Counted from the first letter of the stretch, positions 1 to 8,116 are shown. The stretch: 12,836 nucleotides of DNA from Glomus cerebriforme (GCA_003550305.1 QKYT01000019.1:304614-317449); one strand, 5' to 3'. Notes: generated by a model from the letters alone, not told the origin. Made by a program: numbers and translations.

Positions 1-347
1 TTCATTACTGAATATAACATTTACCTTGATAGAGAACTTGATTAGAGCTGAAGTGAATAGACCAAAAAATAGAAGATCCAAACATATGGAATGATAAGAA
101 CTTTATGCTAAAAGTATCCATACTCCTGTTTATCTAAATAAAATAAAGTAAAAAGGTTAAGAAAGAGATCTAATAACAAGGGAATCACCCATCCCCTGTT
201 TTAACTAAAAAAGAGAAGTCTAATACAAGAGAATCACCCNTCCCTTGTTTATCTAAGCAAAATAAATTAAGAAAAAAAAATCATGAAGGATCTAAAAAAA
301 AATAAAGCCAAAAATATATTTAAAAGGAAAACAATTGCATCTGCATG
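1..347. repeat. Dispersed repeat, direct copy A
   Basis: First of two direct copies with a period of 460 bases. The segment from about 21 to 96 (starting ttaccttgatagagaact) recurs unchanged at about 481-556. After it come the shared phrase gctaaaagtatccat, an aaataaaataaa run and a minisatellite. The copies stay recognisable to a common taaaaggaaaa...tctgca tail near 325-345. An ambiguous base at 240 lies inside a minisatellite unit. No coding function is evident. The near-perfect 75-base core is better conserved than the rest, which could mean recent duplication or a constrained element. Confidence 0.85.
161..260. repeat. Hairpin minisatellite, two units (copy A)
   Basis: Two units of about 50 bases with consensus AAGAAATCTAATA, then an ACAAGGA-like arm, loop AATCACCCAT, a TCCTTGT-like arm, and TTTTAACTAAAA. 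Arms in unit 1 are AACA.GGG (175-182) and CCC.TGTT (194-200). Arms in unit 2 are ACAAG (225-229) and CTTGT (244-248). The loop is nearly unchanged, while arm sequences vary and mostly keep pairing. Confidence 0.75.
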
Positions 348-460
348 AGAAGGTTATAATGTGACCATTCTGTTATAATGGCCTCATTGCAAACTCCTCA
401 CATCTATAATAATAATAAAAAAAAAAATGTTAGCTTTAAATATATAAAACAATGAATTAA

Positions 461-858
461 TTCATCACTGATTATAACATTTACCTTGATAGAGAACTTG
501 ATTAGAGCTGAAGTGAATAGACCAAAAAATAGAAGATCCAAACATATAAAATGATAAGAATTTCATGCTAAAAGTATCCATCCTCTTTGTTTGTCTAAAT
601 AAAATAAAATAAAAAAGTTAAGAAAGAAATCTAATAACAAGGAAATCACCCATCTCCTTGTTTTTAACTAAAAAAAAGAAGTCCAATACAATAGAATTTC
701 CCATCTCCTATTTTTTAACTAAAAAAAAGAAATCTATCTAATATAAGAGAATCACCCATATATCCTTGTTTTTATCTAAAAAAAAGAAATCTAATACCCC
801 ATCTCCTTGTTTTAAAAAGAATTATAAAAATAATAAAAGGAAAAAAAAAATCTGCACT
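461..858. repeat. Dispersed repeat, direct copy B
   Basis: Second direct copy of the 1-347 repeat, offset by exactly 460 bases over its first 95 bases. It carries a longer minisatellite (about four units against two in copy A). Its 551-700 part is the closest match to the reverse complement of the window's right end (12836 down to about 12680). The 348-460 gap between the copies is AT-rich spacer with an aataataataaaa run. Confidence 0.85.
621..813. repeat. Hairpin minisatellite, about four units (copy B)
   Basis: Four head-to-tail units, the last truncated (lacking the left arm). Unit 1 has a perfect 8-bp stem, AACAAGGA (636-643) with TCCTTGTT (655-662), around an 11-base loop. Unit 2 has AATAG (690-694) with CTATT (708-712), a paired change in both arms. 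Unit 3 has ATAAG (743-747) with CTTGT (765-769), including one T-G wobble. The loop core ATCACCC is kept in units 1 and 3 and degenerates to TTTCCC in unit 2. Confidence 0.75.
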
Positions 859-904
859 TCCCAAATTTTATCTATTAATTCCATCATATTCCGCTGTTAT
901 TACC

Positions 905-1200
905 CTTAATTATATTGCTCTTTTTCTTTTAATTGGTCTTTTTTTTTCTCTCTTCTCTTTTCCAGTCCTTCTTCCTCTTTATTTTTCTTTTAACTTTGTT
1001 ATTTCCCTTCCGTTTCTATATTTCTCATTCTATTTCCAAAATATTCTCTTCATTCTTTTTCTTTATCTCACTTTTTCCTTTTCCATATTATTTTCATGTC
1101 GTCACATTATGTTTTTTCTCTTATTCATTTCCTCATTTTCTATTCTTCATTTTTTCACTTCCATAATCCTCATTTCTTTTTTCCTACTTTTTCTGACAGT
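905..1200. other. Polypyrimidine-rich tract, no gene
   Basis: About 300 bases almost entirely T and C on the plus strand (for example ctctcttctcttttccagtc). Open frames here translate to Phe/Ser/Leu-only low-complexity chains and are composition artefacts. No domain is visible. Such a tract could be a splice-like or unwinding region, but nothing here shows that. Confidence 0.7.
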
Positions 1201-2230
1201 TTTCAAGTCCATAATAGTGTTATACAAGACATGTCGAAGTTGAAAAGGTACAATACACTTGTTATTTTTATTATATGTTCAGTCTAAGGGAATTTATAGA
1301 CGAAATATTTTTTTAAAAAAATAAAAATCTTGAAAAAAGTCTCTTTTTATATCTTTTGAGCATAGTACAAAAAATGTGACTCATCTTGATCATAAATTTG
1401 ATATTTTGACAAATAACATGATAACTCCCTATCATAATGATTTATTTATCAATCTAGCTTATTTTACAGTAGTACTGAATACATTTTGACTAATAATACT
1501 CTGATATTGATGAATACCTCACAATCTGATTTTTGATATATCATCAAAATACGTATTTAGGACAAAAAGGTCTACAATACCAGTAAAACTTTTGATACTC
1601 TTCAAGTTTGAATATATTCTGATATTCTTATATGGGGGGTCTTGCTAAAATCTTAGGCTTTCTTTAAATCTTTCCAATTTTTTAAAAGTTGATTTCAGTT
1701 CGATAAAGAATACCTTATGATAATGTACTCTAATAATTTCACTTCTAAAGAAATTTCGAATAAAGTGCTGAAGTTTATTTTATAAAAAATTTATTGAAAT
1801 ATTTTCTGATTTCTGACAGTAAACGGTCTGCCAATCACTAATTGAAATTTGTGTAACATTAATAATCAGACTATTGCAACGTGATATTGGAATGATGTTA
1901 TTTTCTTTATTAATGTCATTTTATGCTTAATATTATATTATTTAATAGAATGGATTTAATAAGTTTGTGTAGTGATATTGGATTTTTGAAACCCGAATAA
2001 GCTGTTTCATTAAAAATATATTGCTACTTATGAATAACAACTTTTAAACTTGATGTAAAAAATATGAATTGTGACTCATACCATTATACTTGGCTAGACC
2101 TCATGCTGTATAACTTGTATAACTAAAGTAATATGACTTATTTTATCATTTTTAATAAATCAGTCTTTATCAATTACCTAATAATTACATGAATCATAGT
2201 TCATAATTTTACGCGTTGTGTAAAATGAAG
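1201..2230. other. AT-rich stretch without recognisable gene
   Basis: No open frame with protein-like composition was found on either strand. It includes two TGACTCA heptamers (1377-1383 and 2072-2078), each preceded by an A-rich run and followed by loosely similar sequence, suggesting old copies of a dispersed repeat. A short palindrome, CAGTA-G-TACTG, lies near 1467-1477. Confidence 0.5.
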
Positions 2231-2480
2231 TATATAAATGAACTCATTTTTCACATTTTCTCATATATTTCTCTTTTCTTTCGTAGGTTCCTTACCAACG
2301 ACACACCATTACAATAATCTAACAAAATACATCCCAAGGACAACAAAGCAACTACTACAACAACCAAATAATGCAACACCTAAGCAACTACTAAAACAAT
2401 CAAAATAACACCAAAGAAATAAGTAAGCAAAACAACTACTACAAGTTTTCAACATCCAAGAAACACGACTACAAGTAAGT
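2231..2480 (+). other. A/C-rich patch with TATA-like and splice-like signals
   Basis: TATATAAAT at 2231-2239 is followed about 55 bases later by a pyrimidine-rich stretch ending ttttctttcgtag, which resembles a 3' splice site. After it come about 180 A/C-rich bases and then CAAGTAAGT near 2472, a strong 5' splice-site match. The A/C block repeats a phrase like AGCAACTACTA about three times (near 2346, 2382 and 2424). The longest plus frame gives a short chain with repeated KQLL before a stop. It could be a non-coding exon, a remnant or chance. Confidence 0.25.
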
Positions 2481-2622
2481 TTAAAATAATATAACCACCC
2501 AAGGTAAGGGGGGTTTTTTTTTTTACCACCAACCCTTATAAACAAGTACAAAATGTGCTATATGCACATCTGAAATCCCCCATTTGTTTATCCACATAAA
2601 GGAGTGGAGGCTATGTACCTTG

Positions 2623-2651
2623 CTCTAATTCTTTTTAACAAAGAATAAGAG
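2623..2651. repeat. Hairpin: 12-base arms, 5-base loop
   Basis: CTCTAATTCTTT (2623-2634) and AAAGAATAAGAG (2640-2651) are inverted repeats with one mismatch around loop TTAAC. The hairpin sits between two GTGGAGG phrases (about 2604 and 2669), each followed by a GTAC. I see no gene around it. It could be a small foldback element or part of a structured RNA. Confidence 0.55.
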
Positions 2652-2823
2652 AAACTGGTTCATCTGGGGGGTGGAGGAATTACGTACTTTCTAATACTTT
2701 AAATTTGTCTAGTGAGTGTTTTGTCGATATAAATATATACTTTACATTAATATGCAATAAATGGGAAGTATTTGATTTTGTGTTATACTTTAATAATGAT
2801 ATTTTTAATTATTATATAACAAA

Positions 2824-3000
2824 TTATTTGCTTACATTCATTTTAGATGCGGTCTTATTTATTGGAATAAATGGAAGCATCTCCTGAGGCAATTTTCCAA
2901 AGGAAACTGGGTCCTCCCAGGCATCTATCAGGATGACCTTGTAAGAGGGGATACCAGGGTGGATTTTACAGGATTGGGCGAGTGTGGGGCCCTTCCATCA
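2824..3000. other. GC-richer island open on both strands
   Basis: This stretch has clearly higher G+C than its surroundings. The plus strand is open without a start codon and includes GNWVLPGIYQDDLVRG and TRVDFTGLGECG. The minus strand (2997 down to a stop at 2824-2826) is also open for 57 codons and includes SYKVILIDAWEDPVSF and GKLPQEMLPFIPI. Both readings have protein-like composition, and I recognise neither. It contains a CTGGG/CCCAG hairpin. It is most likely a fragment of a repeated or transposon-borne gene, with the true strand undecided. Confidence 0.35.
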
Positions 3001-3049
3001 ATTCTTTTATTTTTATTTCCTTTTTCAAAACAATGAAGGGATTTATGAA

Positions 3050-4756
3050 TAAAAATTAATTCAATTACATTAATTTATTGATTAAAAACATTTTATTTTT
3101 CAGATATATCAGGATTTCGTATATTTCCCTTCTTGTAAATAAATAAAATTGTAATTTTTTAAAAAAAAATGATTTTTTTTTGTTTAATTTCATTGTTTAT
3201 TAGGTAATAATTCACAATTCTTTGCTCATTTACACTATAGATATAATATCTCTTCAAAATCTGAGTTTCGCGCTTAATTTGGTTTTAACAGCTTACAAAT
3301 ATAGTAACTTTTGCGTGGAATGTTTTTAACTGAATTATAAAGAAAGAATAAAAATTCAATTTTTATTTATGCTTAAATTTTCTTAGAAATAAATTGATAT
3401 AATAAGTTTATAATATTTGCTTTTCAATTATTTAAAATGAATAAAAAAAAAGGACAACTGTTTATTAATTCATAATCAAATGAATGTTCAAATAAATTCT
3501 ATAAAACTCTGCTTAATACTTTAAAATAATATTGCGTAATATGATTGTAACGAACATAATGGCTTGGTATGGCTGTTACTTTTAAGGAGTATTAAATATT
3601 ATCAAAACTAGCTAAAGTATATGTATTTATTATAAAATATTATTTAATTAAATTTTTTTTATAAATATTTTATTTTTTAATAATATATTTTGAAAATACT
3701 TCAAAAAAATGTATAGTTCGTTAAATCATCTGACCGAAAATGAAAATTTTTTAAAAGTAAATAATTTAGCATAACAGATAATGTTAAATATAATATATAT
3801 AATTGTTGTATAATTTTTAATCATAAATAATAAATTAAACTATTTATTTATAATTTTTTAAGTAATATAATTTAACAATAAAAAAAAATCAGAAATTTTA
3901 TTTCAATTAATTGTTAGACCATCCGGCTGAAATAATTAATTAAATAAAGAAATCTTATATATATATTTTTTTATTCTTTAATTAAATAAAAAAATTTCAT
4001 TAACAGATAAGTTTTACTTGACCAAAAGAAATAATATTTAATTTAGAAACAACAAATTAAAATTTCTATAGTTAAAGGTTTTGAATGGTCATTAATTTAT
4101 TTTAAGATATCAATAAAAGATTATAATAGTTCATTTATGTTCAGAAGGCAATATACAATATTACTAATAAATTGAATAAATTAAAGTTTCTATAGGAATT
4201 AAGATAAAAATATTTTTACATCATTTTATCAGACATCGAAAAATAATTATCACTGCAAAAAAAAGTTTAAAAGAAAAGAAAATCCAAAAGAATAAATCGG
4301 TAAATATTAATTTACTATGACTATAATGCAGGTGCGACTACACATAGTCAATAACCAATCATTAATAAAGATTCTTATATACTAATGGCTAAAAGTTTGA
4401 CTTTTTTAAAAATTATATTATTTCAGTTTAAAAAGAACATAAGTTAGCAGTATTATTTAAAATGGTTAAAAGAGTGATACTGTTAACAATAATATGTTAA
4501 TATCTTATTACTAAATAATCTATTCGCCTTCTCCACTTGCAAGAATATCATTCTAATTCAGACCCAGAAGAAGTTGAGTAGATCAATGGCACTATGCATT
4601 TTAAAAAATCTTGCTATTTGATATAAAAGCTATCATCATCATGTGTTTTCTATTTCCTAAAGAAATAAACCAAATTTCCATTAAAACATTGTCAGAGACA
4701 AAGCCCACCATCTTCCATTTTTTTGCCCAAAGCATAACTATCAGTTATATGTAATA
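3050..4756. other. Long AT-rich stretch without recognisable gene
   Basis: The sequence is dominated by A and T runs (for example 3600-3720 and 3780-3900) and dense with stops in all frames. I found no RNA gene, no protein-like frame and no clear tandem array. It probably consists of intergenic sequence and decayed repeats. Confidence 0.5.
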
Positions 4757-4961
4757 AGGACCCCGAAATATATATACAGAGGTCAGTTCCAGTATTGGCT
4801 GTACGCGTTTTTTCAGGGCCGGAATTATGATAATGTTAGTCAGTTACTAAAAAAAATAATAAAAGTCTGGCCAACATTATCAAAACTTGTCTAAAAAAGG
4901 AAAGATTTACATTATTATTTTGGCTTATTCTACGCATTTTCTCCTATCTTTTTGGGGTCCT
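4757..4961. mobile_element. Possible MITE-like element with nested inverted repeats
   Basis: Outer arms AGGACCCC (4757-4764) and GGGGTCCT (4954-4961) are perfect 8-bp inverted repeats, extendable to about 11 of 12 bases. Nested inside are GATAATGTTAGTCAG (4829-4843) and CTGGCCAACATTATC (4867-4881), inverted at 13 of 15 positions. A related phrase, CTGGCCCGCATTATGAT, is at 8124-8140. No transposase and no clear target-site duplication were seen, so a chance arrangement is possible. Confidence 0.3.
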
Positions 4962-5252
4962 ATATATCCTCTTCTTTTAATTTATATTTAATTTAAATAA
5001 AAAGTTAAAAAGTCTGCACCAAATCATTCCAATTCCAAATAAATAAAAATATCCCAAAATATTATCATTTGAATTATTTTGATTATTTACTAACCAATTA
5101 TAAATTTCTTGTAAAGCCACACGATGATTGTTTTGTTGGTTCAATAACGATCATTTCATCAACTATTAAACTGAAATAATTTGTAGATAAAATGGTTTTA
5201 TTTGTAATTTGATCACTTGATGACATGAAAATTCTATTTCTTTTGTAGTCAT
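4962..5252. other. AT-rich stretch, nothing recognised
   Basis: No protein-like frame or structured element was found between the inverted-repeat element and the 3' end of the kinase remnant. Confidence 0.5.
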
Positions 5253-5258
5253 TTTATT
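5253..5258 (-). terminator. Polyadenylation signal AATAAA of the kinase remnant
   Basis: TTTATT on the plus strand reads AATAAA on the minus strand, about 28 bases after the kinase frame's TGA (5286-5288). The spacing fits a fungal poly(A) signal and supports the assigned gene end. Confidence 0.45.
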
Positions 5259-5285
5259 AAAGTTTTCAATAATTTGGGATAAATC

Positions 5286-6018
5286 TCAATGTAATAAATT
5301 GTCAGTTACATTTTTAGGATTTTTAAGAGTATTTGAAATAAGATGCTGATTGTTTGATAGTTGGATATTCTTATTACAATTATCTTTTAGAATTATATTT
5401 TCTTCTACCTTCAGTCTATGATTGATGGTTGGACGATCTTCTGGTTCACCATTCCAACAATCTACAAAAAAAAACTTTTAATTAAATCAATATTACTCAT
5501 AAATCATAAGTTAAAATTATAATTACTAGCATAAATTTTATATAAACTTTGGGTGTATCAAGGTCAGGAGTCTCTCTAAGGCCTTGTAAAATTTCCAGAG
5601 TTAAACCAGCATCATATGGTTCATTATAAAAAGGTGGCTTACCACTAGATATTTCCCATAAGAGTATACCAATACTGTATACATTACTCTTTTTATTTAA
5701 CAAATATATTTGTAATTGGTTGTTGGTCCTTATTCGATTAAATATTTTTAGATCAAGATAAGCAACCATTCCAAATATTTTTGATCGAGAATTAAATTTT
5801 CATCAATTCTTTTTGATAAACCAAAATTGGCCAACTTGATGGTATTTTGATGAACTAATACATTATTGGAATGCTATTATTAAGTATAGTAAATAAAATC
5901 AAATTAAAATATGTAATAATATTTATAATATTCATATTATGCAAATAAATTACCAAATCACGATGCACAATTCCTTTATCATGTAAGCATAATACAGCAC
6001 GTTAAATTTATCATCCCA
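5286..6018 (-). pseudogene. 5'-truncated, frameshifted protein kinase (TKL-like)
   Basis: This is the C-lobe of a Ser/Thr or Tyr kinase-like protein. Pieces in order: WDDKFN (6018-6001); AVLCLHDKGIVHRDL (5998-5954), with the catalytic-loop HRD; an 80-nt GT..AG intron (5953-5874); HSNNVLVHQNTIKLANFGLS and KRIDE (5873-5799); after a frameshift, SRSKIFGMVAYLD and the substrate-lobe phrase SNVYSIGILLWEISSGKPP; then LEILQGLRETPDLDTPK. A 65-nt intron (5526-5462) precedes CWNGEPEDRPTI and an Asn-rich tail ending at TGA 5286-5288. Breaks: about 19 bases are missing between WDDKFN and AVLCL; a frameshift follows KRIDE; one T appears lost before the second intron, where restoring it gives the expected splice phase. 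The metal-binding Asp of DFG is Asn (codon 5828-5826). The N-lobe with the ATP-binding Lys is absent. It is therefore almost certainly non-functional. Family identity is remembered from Rhizophagus kinases. Confidence 0.85.
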
Positions 6019-6269
6019 TACCTACGACCAGAAATTCCACAAAATCAAAATTTGTTTGTTCTTATCGGCTACATCTTAGAAATATAACTTTATAACTTGA
6101 TACTTCTTTATTAACATAATAATATTTAAGTGGTAAGTTGGTTTCTTTTTGGTAGGAGGGAAGTTCTTTTCTTGTTTTTTTTCAATAATTTTTAAATTAA
6201 ATACCATACTAAATAGTATTATATAAAATGCCTCATAAAACGCTTTTATAGTAAGTCACAAGTAATACT
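6019..6269. other. Non-coding stretch upstream of the kinase remnant
   Basis: The kinase N-lobe would be expected here on the minus strand, but no glycine loop or VAIK-like Lys phrase can be read in any frame. The sequence is T-rich and stop-rich, so the kinase lost its 5' half or was duplicated incompletely. Confidence 0.5.
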
Positions 6270-6660
6270 ACATTCCAATCCTTCAACAAGCATCTGATGA
6301 ACCAACATATGATTTAAATTTCAATGAATCTAATTACAACAAATTGAATATGATTTTATTGATGAAAGTATATTAGTTGATAATTCTTCTTCTTCTAATA
6401 ATGATGGGATAATATTTATAGTGAAAAGCAAAGTCGATTAAATGAGGCTTGGCATTCGAAGAAATATGTGTCCTTATGGAAAATGGAATAATAATGAATT
6501 ATATAAAATCATTGCAATAGATTGTATTAATAAAATAATAAATATTTTTTATTACTTGTAAATATTCATTAAAATATTTATATTTAATTAAGTTTTATTT
6601 ATTTTTTGCAGCTTTATAGTCGTAAGATTTTAACAGAACAAATTGTTAAAAACCTGTATT
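6270..6660 (+). pseudogene. Frameshifted remnant of an unrecognised gene
   Basis: Protein-like fragments follow one another on the plus strand in alternating frames: QQASDEPTYDLNFNESN (from about 6283), then EYDFIDESILVDNSSSSNND (from 6346), then EKQSRLNEAWHSKKYVSLWK (from 6423), then a frame with YGKWNNNELYKIIAIDCIN (about 6474-6530). A splice-acceptor-like TTTTTTGCAG (about 6602-6611) precedes LYSRKILTEQIVKNLYYN. The acidic, Ser/Asn-rich composition followed by a Trp-containing basic segment is unlike random AT-rich sequence. I do not recognise the family. The repeated shifts of frame suggest a decayed gene. Chance cannot be excluded for the outer fragments. Confidence 0.35.
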
Positions 6661-6778
6661 ATAATATATTTTTATTATATTTAGAAAAATTCTTGTAATC
6701 TAGATTCTTTAAATAGATTAACAATATATTTTGATGTACGTTTTAAATTATGGTGTTTAAAAGTGAAAGATTATTATT

Positions 6779-7930
6779 CTAAACTTTTTTTATGCACAAC
6801 GCATATGGTCTAATATTTCTATCATCTGGTGTAAGCCAATATGGCCTACCAGTCAATCCAACCTTTTTCAAATCTGCAGGATTAACCCTATTCTGAAAAA
6901 CCACCTTATGGTAAACATCTTCATAAAGAAATTCACTAGCATAGCTTTCAGCGATCCAAATTTCAGGAGTTGAATAAATTCCTTTCCCATAGTAAAAATT
7001 CATCCCTTCGCTAAGCAGAAAACCTTTATCAGCAATAGAATTAGCAAATTCCTTCTCAGTGCCATGATAAGAAACTGGCCATTCGTTAGAAGTAGTACCA
7101 ACGGAACCCAACCATTCATCGGTACCATGCTTTGTAACATTAAGAGCGATTCTATCCCATCCATAAGGTCGTTTGTATATTTCATTCCCACGGGTATAAA
7201 TTGTCCCATCATCTTCTAGATCCGTGAAGTCATAATCAAATTGGGGGTTTAAAAATTCATCCGATATTACATAGTATTCAGCACCTCCGAGCATTCGAAA
7301 TAAAACATGTATAGTATCACCTCGTTTGATATTATAAGATTCTAGAGTTTTACGATCATTCAATATTTTACTAGAAAATCCAAGACGTATCGGTCTATCG
7401 ATGTAAAGCTTTGCTTGAATTGCTTGTTTCAATTCAAGGACAGTGCTATTCGGGGTCACAAACATTGAATGACTTTTACCAAAAGAAGTTTTGAAAAAAA
7501 TTTGAATTGGTTGTGGTGGTAAAATTTTGGTATCAGGGTTAGCTTGAACGTTATTTTGTCTGCTGACAAAGGAACGCCTATGAACAACCTTTTCATCACC
7601 TTGTTGTCTGTAGGAACGTCTATTAGTAACTTTTTCATCTTTACCACTTTGTCTGGAACGTCTATGAGCAACTTTTTCATCTTTTTCACCATCTTGTCTG
7701 GAAATTTCTTGAACAACTTTTTCAACTTCTTCATCACCTTGTCTGAAGGCAGGCTTTTGAACAACTTCATCATCACCTTCTCTGACAAAAGAATATTTAT
7801 GAACTATATCAAGGTCTAAAATTTGGTTAGGTGAAATTTCTAATCCATTAGCTACGCATTCATCATATGTCTTTACAGGACAATTTATTATAGATGAAAG
7901 TGCTGCGGCTACAAGCGCTAATTTAGACAT
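6779..7930 (-). CDS. Ubiquitin-like / ADP-ribosyltransferase-like fusion protein with RR-bounded repeats
   Basis: An intact, intronless 383-residue frame with a good start context (AAAAATGT). Residues 1-17 are hydrophobic (LALVAAALSSII), resembling a signal peptide. Residues 47-120 are degenerate tandem repeats, three of them ending HRR or NRR before Ser. Residues 142-216 are ubiquitin-like, from IQIFFKT to FRMLGG: Lys equivalents of K6, K11, K27, K33 and K48 are kept, as is R42 of ubiquitin, while I44 is Gly and K63 is Arg. The Gly-Gly lies directly before AEYY. Residues 217-383 resemble the PARP-like fold: SYHGT (His289), GKGIYSTP (Tyr319), FQNRVNP (Gln346, possible third active-site position) and a terminal RPYALCI. 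Inferred role: ADP-ribosyl transfer or a related NAD-binding function, possibly released by deubiquitinase-type cleavage after Gly216. Secretion is only suggested. The ubiquitin fold is secure; ART activity is inferred from motifs. Confidence 0.85.
   Translation of the reverse strand: MSKLALVAAALSSIINCPVKTYDECVANGLEISPNQILDLDIVHKYSFVREGDDEVVQKPAFRQGDEEVEKVVQEISRQDGEKDEKVAHRRSRQSGKDEKVTNRRSYRQQGDEKVVHRRSFVSRQNNVQANPDTKILPPQPIQIFFKTSFGKSHSMFVTPNSTVLELKQAIQAKLYIDRPIRLGFSSKILNDRKTLESYNIKRGDTIHVLFRMLGGAEYYVISDEFLNPQFDYDFTDLEDDGTIYTRGNEIYKRPYGWDRIALNVTKHGTDEWLGSVGTTSNEWPVSYHGTEKEFANSIADKGFLLSEGMNFYYGKGIYSTPEIWIAESYASEFLYEDVYHKVVFQNRVNPADLKKVGLTGRPYWLTPDDRNIRPYALCIKKV
7571..7792 (-). repeat. Coding tandem repeats with Arg-Arg boundaries
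   Basis: Five to six imperfect units of 14-16 residues (about 45 bases) inside the fusion gene, with a theme of SRQ-GDEKVVHRR. Units include FRQGDEEVEKVVQEI, SRQDGEKDEKVAHRR, SRQSGKDEKVTNRR and SYRQQGDEKVVHRR. The repeat keeps other frames open here, which creates spurious open frames on both strands. The last three full units end in Arg-Arg followed by Ser, the type of dibasic site cut by Kex2-like proteases in secreted fungal proteins. Confidence 0.8.
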
Positions 7931-7970
7931 TTTTTCTTTTCAATTTTAAATTTTTCTTTTATTCACTTTC

Positions 7971-7977
7971 TTATAAA
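7971..7977 (-). promoter_or_regulatory. TATA-like box of the fusion gene
   Basis: The minus strand reads TTTATAA about 41-47 bases before the ATG, followed by an A-rich leader. Position and sequence fit a core promoter, but TATA-like strings are common in DNA of this composition. Confidence 0.3.
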
Positions 7978-8116
7978 TTGTTAAAAAACGACACCACAAT
8001 TACACTTTTGTAACACATTTAACGAACAAATGGGACAATGGGTTATTGTGAACACATTGTATTAATCAATAAATAGCCATTACCGTAATTTGCTGTAATT
8101 AAGCACCAGCTAAAGC

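Noticed and set aside
933..1287. Phe/Ser-rich plus-strand frames
   Set aside because: Pure composition effect of a polypyrimidine tract.
2309..2551. 80-codon minus-strand Cys/Phe-rich frame that could look like a small cysteine-rich protein
   Set aside because: The Cys codons come from the AGCAACTACTA-type repeat read in reverse. The frame begins in a homopolymer region and lacks a signal peptide or any conserved Cys spacing.
2705..2887. 60-codon plus-strand frame leading into the GC-richer island
   Set aside because: Most of it lies in AT-rich sequence and reads as Asn/Tyr/Phe/Ile filler. The protein-like part of the island is in a different frame.
7000..7212. 70-codon minus-strand frame inside the ART-like region
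   Set aside because: A shifted frame of the real gene with no motif of its own.
7456..7819. Open frames of about 90-110 codons on both strands overlapping the fusion gene (7544-7819 plus, 7456-7788 minus)
   Set aside because: They arise because the 45-base coding repeat keeps alternative frames open. Their translations are repetitive and lack domains, whereas the 383-residue frame carries clear ones.
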